This document shows, one piece after another, positions 56,810 through 64,000 of a stretch of 64,000 nt of DNA. The translations under genes were made by a program, and so were the position numbers. Source of the DNA: Jaltomata sinuosa (taxonomy: Eukaryota > Streptophyta > Magnoliopsida > Solanales > Solanaceae); assembly GCA_003996215.1 (NCBI GenBank), contig QJPP01001582.1:432406-496405 (forward strand), written 5' to 3'. The first letter of the stretch is position 1; the number at the start of each line of letters is the position of its first letter. The notes beneath the pieces are model-generated. The model was not told the DNA's origin and made no database searches. It saw only the letters and a program-made list of their open reading frames with translations.

Positions 56810-58991
56810 ATTGGTATCAGTGCCCTGGTTACCGGTCTCCCAGTACAAGAGCAAAATGTCAAATAGAGTCCTGCAGATTAGTGTGTTGACGTCCACATCT
56901 AATCCTTGGGAAGCTACGAAGCATTCTAGGAAATATCTCTCTTCTTTCATTCCTTTTGTGCAATTTATCACTTGTTTGTATGGGTTGAGTCCAATTGGTA
57001 TCTCTCAATTCTAGTTGGTATCTCAACAAGGAAAAAGGATGTCGTTTGACTCCGATTGCGATAAGACAAGCAAGGGAAATTGGAACTGGGAAGGTTCCAA
57101 TTGGTATTTGGCCTGGGAGGCTATGTAAAGGATGGATAAATCGGCTAACGTTCATCCATGAAGCGAATAAAAGGTAATAAAACTGATTTGATTTAGTGTT
57201 GGAGCTTGAAACTTGTGATTGAATACATTGCATTATTTGAATGACTGCGATTGTGTGGCGTGTAATTGCTTGAGTTACTTTGAAATTTGTGATTAGTGAA
57301 GAGTCTTAACCTGGTTATGTGTTAGTGATTGAAGGAATACATTTTTTGTGGTTTCAAGCGGAAAACGGTATGCTAAATGCAGGGCAGGGTCTTATCATTG
57401 GTAAAAATGATAAGGGAAAATGATATATATACTTGTGGGAACTTAGGTTTCAAGTGGTTGGTATGTGAATAAGTACCAGGGACAAGGGCTATTTTTGCTT
57501 AATAGCGGGAACTGTTGTAAGACATGGATGATCGATTAATGGTCATCCCTGGGATGAATAGAGAGTGAATTATGTGACCTGAATTTGTTGTAGCCTGAAG
57601 CTGGATTGTCTGTGTGTTATAGTGCTTGTATGACTACTTGATTGGTATGTGATTGGTTGCCTTACTGTGAAATTGTGGGTCTAAAGGTCATCATAAATTG
57701 AATTGGTATGATTTGGTCTGTGATAAAATGCTATGTGTGTGGAGAAAAATTTCATATTACTTTCGAAAAAGGACTCATCATTGGTTAAGATGGTGAGGGA
57801 AAAGGATTTACGACTGTAGAGAAGCTTCGGTTTCAGGACAGTCGGGACTTTGTTGGGAACCATGGGAACAAAAGGAGTTATTCGTGTGTATAGTGGGATT
57901 TTTACCGCTACGACGATACCGCTATGGCAGAGTGACAACCGCTATAGCGGGAGGGCGTGAGGCAGAAACCTCACCCTGTTTTCTCCCATTTTTCATTCAT
58001 TCTCGGGATAATTTAAAAACAAGGAGATCGTCTATAGAACTAATATTGTATGCATATAAGGGAATTTGCCAAAAATTTAGCACCAATGCGCAATAGGAGG
58101 AAAAGGTAGATATGATAGCCTGGGGTATTAGTGAAATTTTGATTTACCACTGGTGGAAATAGTCACCTATGTAAAATTTGACAAATGACCCGTAATTGAC
58201 TGAGTAGTGTTGGACATTGCTCATAAGCTTATGTCATGAGGGCGATTTGGCTTGTTTATTATTGATGATCCTAAGTGGTAGGGTCAGTTGAAGGAGTGGG
58301 GTTATTAACTAGAGTCTTAAACATTTTTATCCCCCTGGTCTGTTATGATAATACCGGTATTACTGCTCATTGAGTGGTGAGGGAGTGCTCGCCATAGCAT
58401 TGGTTAGGGTGTAAGTGCCCGGGTAGAATTTTCCCTAAGACGAGAGATGACAAAAACCTCAAGCTAGGATGAGTTTTAATAAATTTTTTTTTGCGGTTGT
58501 GTGGTTTAGAGATACGTGGTGTCTCGGGGCATAGTGATGATAGGAGCAAGGTAAACTATGATTTGTGAGGGACATAGTACCCTGTGGAAGCTTTCAGAAT
58601 GGAGTTCGGATTAGTAGAACTCCGAGTATAGCGGGAAAGGGGACGCCATGGTGGGATCTAGTCCCCTTGGCATAGGAAGACCATTTGGTTGTTAATTGTG
58701 TTTCTTTTGCTCCGGTGTTTCAATGAGGCCCCAGATTTCTTGGGCACTCAGGGAGGGGTAATCTAGTTAGCCTTGCGCAGCTCGAAGGAAGGAATTCCTT
58801 GATAGAGCGGGAGCGAGTTGAATTTTGATTGAGATAGGTACACCAAGGGATAGGGGAGTTTTGGTGGTTGCATAAGGTTATATTTACACTGTCATGGTAG
58901 AGCGTTAAGGTCCAGGGGAGGGGCAGGCACCTTCTTCTCTTTCTGCCTTAGAGATTGTTCGGAGACGAACGATGGGTAAATTGGTATCTAT
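56810..58991 (+). other. Ty3-3 non-coding interior
   Basis: It begins with the primer site (TTGGTATCAGTGCC, with T where Ty3-1 has A) and ends with the polypurine region. In between no frame exceeds about 125 codons and none resembles gag, protease, RT or integrase. A CGCTATAGCG-type cluster recurs at 57900-57950. Short TTGGTATCTC words near 57000 look like copies of the primer-proximal text. Confidence 0.8.
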
Positions 58992-61776
58992 TGTAACGAC
59001 CGGGTTCGTCATTACGGGTAAATTTTTTGTGCCAATTTTTGAGTCAGAAAACTTCCGGGTTTGGGAGTTGAAAATTCTAGGCTTTGCTAGCCTCAGTCAG
59101 TTTTGGAGTGAGGTATGTTCTAGGGCAATCCAGGTAAAGTTTGGGTAAAGTATCTTGATTTGAGCTAGTTTTCCGTTTAGCTAAGATATAAAGGAGTCTG
59201 GGGGACTTTTCAGAATCGAATTTCGATAAGTAGAACACCCGGAATCTAGGTTGACGTAAAGGGGTTGTTCCAAAATGTCAGAAAATTTAGTGTGTTGTAA
59301 AATGGTCCCTTTTGAGAGGATTTATGACTTTCTGTCCCGTGTCACCCGCCATAGCGGTTGACACACTTCCATAGCGATCTCCGCTATAGTCGAGAAATTA
59401 CCGCTATAGAGGAAGTCAACACCAGTCAGCACCATTATAGCGGTAGGTTCTGCTATGGCGGTACCGCTATAGCGGAGCGTGGGCCGCTATAGCCGAGCAA
59501 CGGGATCTGAAAACTCAAAAATGGGTTTTATATTTACATTCTCTCTCATTCAATCCCAAAATAGACGAGGGTTACTCCAAGAACCCTCCTAGGCTGCTCC
59601 AAAGCTTTAAAGCCATGGGGAGGAGGATTTCCAGCTAAAGGGGCGTGAAACCATGGATTTAAGCCTGCAGAATCGTCAGGGAACGCCTTCACGGAGCCAG
59701 AAAGGGAATGGAACAGTTTCTCGGCATCCAGGTAGGCTAGGTTTCTTCCAAAGAGTAGATTGACCACTTTTATTTTCTTATTATTGTGTAGAATGAAAGG
59801 GAGAATCCATGGTTAGGCCTTCGAGCACGGAGTCTGGAGGAAATTATTGATTTGTTGGATTAGTTGGAACGGTAGAATCTGGATAGTGTGTTGTGATATT
59901 CTAGGCATTGCTTAATTTGTGTGATTTTGCTTGTTGGTTTACAAGTTGATTGTTTATTGTTGTGACTGTTGGATCTTTGTGTGACATTCGGTTGGCTCGA
60001 GTACCACGCCTGGTACGAAAATTACTAATAGTTGGCTCGGGTACCACGCCAGGTATAAAATATACTAACGGTTAGCTCGGGTACCACGCCTGGCATGGGA
60101 TACTAAATGGTTGGCTCGTGTACCACGCTTGGTACGGATTTACTTATTGCATTGCATTGTGTATTTGATTTAGTTCCATGAGTGGACCGGGCTGTTTTTA
60201 TAAATTATGATATTGCATTTTGGGTCTTGGTGTAGGCCGGGTTGTTATATTATGTTATTAGTTGGTCTTGGTGTAGACCGGGTTGTTATATTATATTGTG
60301 AGTTTGGTCTTGGTGTAGGCCAGGTTGTTATATTATATTATTAGTTGGTCTTGGTGTAGACCGGGTTATGATGTTAGTTATTAGTTTGGTCTGGGTATAG
60401 GCCAGGTTTTTATATTATGTTATTAGTTGGTCTTGGTCCAGATTATGATATTGGTTATTAGTTGGGTCTTGGTGTAGACCGGGTTATTATGTTGGTTATT
60501 AGTTTGGTCTTGGTGTAGACCGGGTTATGATGTTAATTATTAGTTGGTCTGGGTATAGGTCGGGTTATTATGTTAATTATTAGTTCGTCTTGGTGTAGAC
60601 CGGGTTGTCATGTTAACACCTAGATGTGTTAGGGAGGTCCGGGTGGGTCTGGACTATTTAAAAGAGATTATGTGCTCATAAATTGATGTCATTAAGTGCA
60701 CTAATGGCGGTCATGAATTATCGTAGTTTATGAGCTAAGGGTAGGTCTTAGTGTAGACCAGGGTAGTCTGTTGAACACTTAGGTGTGGATGGAGGATCTT
60801 TGGAGGGTCCAGGTTTTGTGATCTTAGAAGGGATTTAGGTGTATCTTTATGGTGGTCATTGAAGGTCTCAATGGTTGTTAGGTGAATTACATGTGGCTGG
60901 TAAATATAGAGGAAGACTGAGAGTCTGGGTGTGGTTATTGGTTAATATAACCAGGTGGTAAAACTGTCCTAGAGGTCCTGGAAAGTCCAAAAAATGGTAG
61001 GTAATACTTTGGGTATAAGTGGTTTGGTTTGGCAGTTGGCCGGATTTAGTCTGGATATTTTGTCAAGGTAGTTGACTGGGGTAAAGGTTAAAGGCAACTT
61101 TGGAAGTCTGGGTAACAAGGCGACTCTGAGAAGTCTAGTTATGAGTGAGACTTGGGAAGTCCTAGATGTCGGGGTCAAGGCTAGGGTGGTGGAGTTGGCA
61201 GCGAAAGGTTAGGAAGGTTGGTTCCTAAAGGGGGATTGATAAAAGTAATGTTGAAAAGGGGTGAAGCATTTACCTTGTGCATTTTATCTTGATTTTTATA
61301 TGATGGTAGGAGTGAGTTCGGGTCAGCCGATGATGCCTACCAGTACGTGTGTTTGTACTGATTCTACTCTTGCTATACCTTTTTGGGTATAGTCTGGTTG
61401 CAGGGTTGGTGATGTTTCACAGGTTCAGGATTGCGGTGATCTTCCAGCAGCTCCTACTTACTTCTATAGTGGGAGTTGTGTCCATCTTATGTTATAAGCT
61501 CATCTTGTAAAAGCTTTTGTACCGGCTTAGACTAGGTTCTGGGGAGGTTGTGTTATATTGTTTGTAAATTTTCGCAAGTTCTAAAGGTTGTTATTTTTCG
61601 AAAGTTGTTGTATAAAGATTTTCCAAATATTTGTAAAAGGATTTCTCATGTATAAAAGGGACTTACTTAATGGTTATTTTCTTTTCCACATTGCCTGTTG
61701 GTTTAGGTGGTAAGGGTTCTTCTATCTAGGTAGATTAGAGTAGGCGCCCGCACGGCCCCATAGTTGGGTCGTGACA
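58992..61776 (+). repeat. Ty3-3 3' LTR
   Basis: 2785 bp, from TGTAACGACC to TCGTGACA. It is about 470 bp shorter than the 5' LTR, chiefly by loss of the part matching 54550-54960. It keeps the palindrome cluster (59344-59500), four TACC modules (59993-60140) and ten minisatellite units (60231-60623). Confidence 0.88.
60231..60623. repeat. Minisatellite of ~41 bp in Ty3-3 3' LTR
   Basis: Ten units like those at 55250-55657. The sixth (near 60425-60460) is shortened. Unit order and variants mostly correspond between the LTRs. Confidence 0.9.
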
Positions 61777-63660
61777 AGTTGTAGTCCTTCCATGTCAATA
61801 CCTGCACAAGTAGCAAATAACTTCCATAGATTTTGGGCTATGGGAGCTGTTAGAAATAAGTGTGTCATTGTTTCCTCATTCCAGCTATCACAACACCAAC
61901 ACCTTGAGACTATGGGAATTCTCATCCTTTTCAGGTTATCTTCTGTGGGTATTCTACCCTTCCATACTCTCCATAGGAATTTTTTATCTTGAATGGAATT
62001 CCTTTTGCCCATAGCATCTTATATCATTTCTGTTCCTCCTTCTTGTTTTGAACAATTTCCCAGACTGATTTTACAGTGAATTTCCCATTGGTCGTTCCCA
62101 TCCACCATGGTTTATCCATTCTTTCCGTAGTGAGGTTAGGGAAAATGCTTTCCTTTATGTGGATTACCATCTCCTCTGACAAGTATGTGAGCAGTTTCTC
62201 TATGTCCCATTCTCTCTCCTTGATAAAATCTTTCACCTCCAGTTCTTTCTCCCCTTGTCTATCCTCCTCCACATAGTATAGGGCTCCTTGTCTTGTCCAG
62301 TTATCAAACCAGAAGCTTGAGTTTCCAGCTTTGACATGCCACCATATGTTATGTTCCACTTCCTCCCTAATCTTCACCAATTTTCTCCATACATGTGAAG
62401 TACTTGATCCTTGCGCCAGTAAGGGATGCCATTTCTTGCAATACTTGTTCCACATGAATGAGCCCGACAAGGAGTTTGTGGAGGTTCTAAAATTCCACCA
62501 CAGTTTTGCAAAGAGGGCATCACTTACATGGTGTAGAGATCTGAAACCCAACCCACCTTCTGTTTTTGGCAAGCATAGAATGTCCCAGGCAGCCCAGTGT
62601 TTCCTTTTAATTCCCCCTGTGTTTCCCTAGAAGAACTTAGCCATGATCCTGTGTATTTGCTCAATCACTCCCTTAGGGGAGTTCATTGCTGACATCAGAT
62701 ATATAGGCAAGGATTGTAGGACATGGTTGATCAATGTGTACCTTCCTATAAATGACAGGAGTTTGTTCTGCTATTGCTTGATCCTATTGACAAACTTCTT
62801 CATTAGGCCTTCAAAATGAGATTTCTTCTTCCTCCCATAGAAAATTGGGCAACCCAAATATGTAAAAGGGAAGTTTCCTTAGCCAATGCCAGTTATTATT
62901 CTTATCCTTTTGCATGTAAAAGGGAAGTTTCCTTAGCCAATGCCAGTTATTATTCTTATCCTTTTGCATATTGGAATGGGTTCTTTCTCATGCATGTACA
63001 TAAAGATCTTATCTAGGTTTATGAGCTGGTATGAGACTTCTTCATAATTTCTTAGCATTTTTATCATTTTCTTGATTGACCCTTTGTGCCCCGAACAGAA
63101 AAGGATTGTATCATCTGCATATGATAGGTGATTAATCTGCTCACTCCATTTAGGTAGGCCAAAGCCTATGAATTCCCTATCCTCCTTTAAGCTGTTTAGT
63201 CCCCTTGCCAAGACCTCTGCAACTATAATGAAAAGTGTAGGAGAAAAAGGGTCTCCTTGCTTTAGTCCTCTGGTTGATGCAAAAAATCCATAGTTTGGCC
63301 ATTTACCAGAACTGAATACCAATTGCTTGAGATCAGCCTCCAAATCATAACTATCATTCTCTCACAAAAGCCAAATTTTCTCATAACCATAGTTAGATAG
63401 ATCCATGAGACCCTATCATATGCTTTTGCCATGTTCAACTTGACCACTACATTGTGAAACTTGTTCCTCTTATTGATATCCCTTACTATTTCTTGGGCAA
63501 GTAAGACATTCTCTGCAATGCTCCTTCATTTCATAAATCCAGTTTGATTCCTGGATATTATGTTAGGAAGAACTTTCAGCAGCCTCCCATGGATGACTCT
63601 TGAGATAATCTTGTTAATATAAGTGCTCAGACTGATTGGCCTTAGATAAATGAATCTGCT
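61777..63660 (-). pseudogene. LINE reverse transcriptase pseudogene
   Basis: Minus frames from 63447 hold LNMAKAYDRVSW (palm start), then STRGLKQGDPFSPTLF and LSYADDTILFCSG with the catalytic YADD (about 63105-63140). Frame 62572-62024 holds the thumb and connection block (PKTEGGLGFRSLHHV, WHVKAGNSSFWFDNW). Frame 62012-61722 holds the zf-RVT cysteines (FLWRVWKGRIPT, CWCCDSWNEETMTHLF). Frame breaks near 63350, 62930, 62600 and 62015 and a 54-bp internal duplication inactivate it. YADD itself is intact. Confidence 0.88.
62861..62968. repeat. 54-bp tandem duplication inside the LINE
   Basis: TGTAAAAGGGAAGTTTCCTT... ending TTTTGCA occurs twice without a gap (62861-62914 and 62915-62968), identical by eye. 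Being 18 codons long, it does not shift the frame. Confidence 0.95.
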
Positions 63661-63684
63661 CACATGTTCTTTTTTTGGGATTAG

Positions 63685-64000
63685 TGATAACGCTCAAAGT
63701 ACCACTCCAATTAAGAAGCGTAAGCGATCGTTGTCAAATATAGAACCCAACAAAGGTTGGGGTCGATCCCACAGAGAATATGGTGAAAGTTAAGTCTTTA
63801 GTGAATTAGTTGACTAATGGTCAATAGTTTCCGGTAAATAAAAGGGGGGGGGGTTTGTGTGAACAATGTGTAAACAAAAACAAACAATAATATATGAGAG
63901 ATAATCAGTAGGAGAATGAACTAGGGAAGTGTTTACCATGGCGTTGGTAACGATGTCGATTCTAAGCTTAACCGGGTTCTTTCTATATGCGTATCACGAT
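63685..64000. repeat. Start of another LTR-like repeat (runs off the window)
   Basis: LINE text stops at TTTGGGATTAG and unrelated sequence begins TGATAACGCTCAAAG, with GTTGGGGTCGATCCCACAGA at about 63756-63775 and a G run at 63844-63852. A TG start and the GGTCGATCCCACAGAGAAT text fit the edge of a plant LTR retrotransposon. The other end and target duplication lie outside, so the class is not proven. Confidence 0.45.

Larger units (their letters stand above)
53555..61776 (+). mobile_element. Ty3-3: large non-coding LTR retrotransposon derivative
   Basis: The element is 8.2 kb with LTRs at 53555-56809 and 58992-61776 and a perfect AGTTG duplication (53550-53554 and 61777-61781). A primer-like TTGGTATCAGTGCC follows the 5' LTR, and GAACGATGGGTAAATTGGTATCTAT precedes the 3' LTR as in Ty3-1 and Ty3-2. 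The interior is only about 2.2 kb and contains no gag or pol domain. The LTR text (AACTTC-GGGTTTGGGAGTTG, GCTAGCCTCG and so on) matches Ty3-2. It is therefore a non-autonomous derivative (LARD-like) of the same family. Confidence 0.88.
61777..63684 (-). mobile_element. LINE 5' half (reverse transcriptase and zf-RVT), truncated
   Basis: The minus strand carries the middle and end of an L1-type RT and the zinc-binding zf-RVT region. The left edge is the AGTTG duplication, so the sequence continues at 53554. The right edge at 63685 is cut by another LTR-like repeat, so the endonuclease and ORF1 are not in this window. Confidence 0.85.

Noticed and set aside
56859..57233. 124-codon minus frame in the Ty3-3 interior
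   Set aside because: It is antisense to the primer-proximal region, has no domain and no counterpart in Ty3-1 or Ty3-2.

Overview
The window is nuclear DNA from a flowering plant, most likely a member of the Solanaceae. The evidence is an intronless plant arginine decarboxylase gene of Solanaceae type, chromovirus-type Ty3 and Ty1/copia retrotransposons with initiator-Met-tRNA primer sites, very AT-rich spacers full of MITEs, plant Helitron termini and plastid DNA fragments. The species cannot be fixed from the sequence alone.

Layout. 1-289 is the 3' end of a Helitron. 458-10622 is a Tourist-like MITE split by a decayed 9.56-kb Ty3 chromovirus (Ty3-1, 808-10364). 10.4-14.4 kb is AT-rich spacer with a run of Stowaway-like MITEs, a hAT-like MITE with an 8-bp target duplication, and a SINE-like remnant. 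14466-18014 is a short-LTR Ty1/copia element on the minus strand that has lost its integrase. 18-20.9 kb is spacer holding a nuclear copy of plastid ndhF and a Tourist-like MITE. The only intact host gene is arginine decarboxylase (21473-23632, plus strand), with a TATA box, an ABRE-like box and one 8-codon upstream ORF.

25512-38523 is the most unusual region: non-autonomous Helitron-like units repeated head to tail on the minus strand. Five CTAG hairpin ends and seven copies of the conserved opposite end are visible. One junction is an exact CTAG|TC fusion. One unit carries a 1.3-kb block of organelle-like DNA (plastid rbcL in two scrambled pieces) and another carries a Pack-MULE with a perfect 9-bp target duplication.

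38789-47134 is a second Ty3 chromovirus (Ty3-2, minus strand, perfect TTTAG duplication) that lacks the RT active site and RNase H. 52020-63684 is an L1-type LINE with a C-terminal RNase H (minus strand). It is split by Ty3-3 (53555-61776, perfect AGTTG duplication), a non-coding large retrotransposon derivative with 2.8-3.3-kb LTRs. The window closes in the start of another LTR-like repeat that cuts the LINE.

How the parts relate: Ty3-2 and Ty3-3 share LTR sequence, so Ty3-2-like relatives probably supplied proteins to Ty3-3. All six Ty3 LTRs carry a cluster of CGCTATAGCG palindromes. Apart from arginine decarboxylase (putrescine synthesis) nothing here is likely to encode a working host protein.
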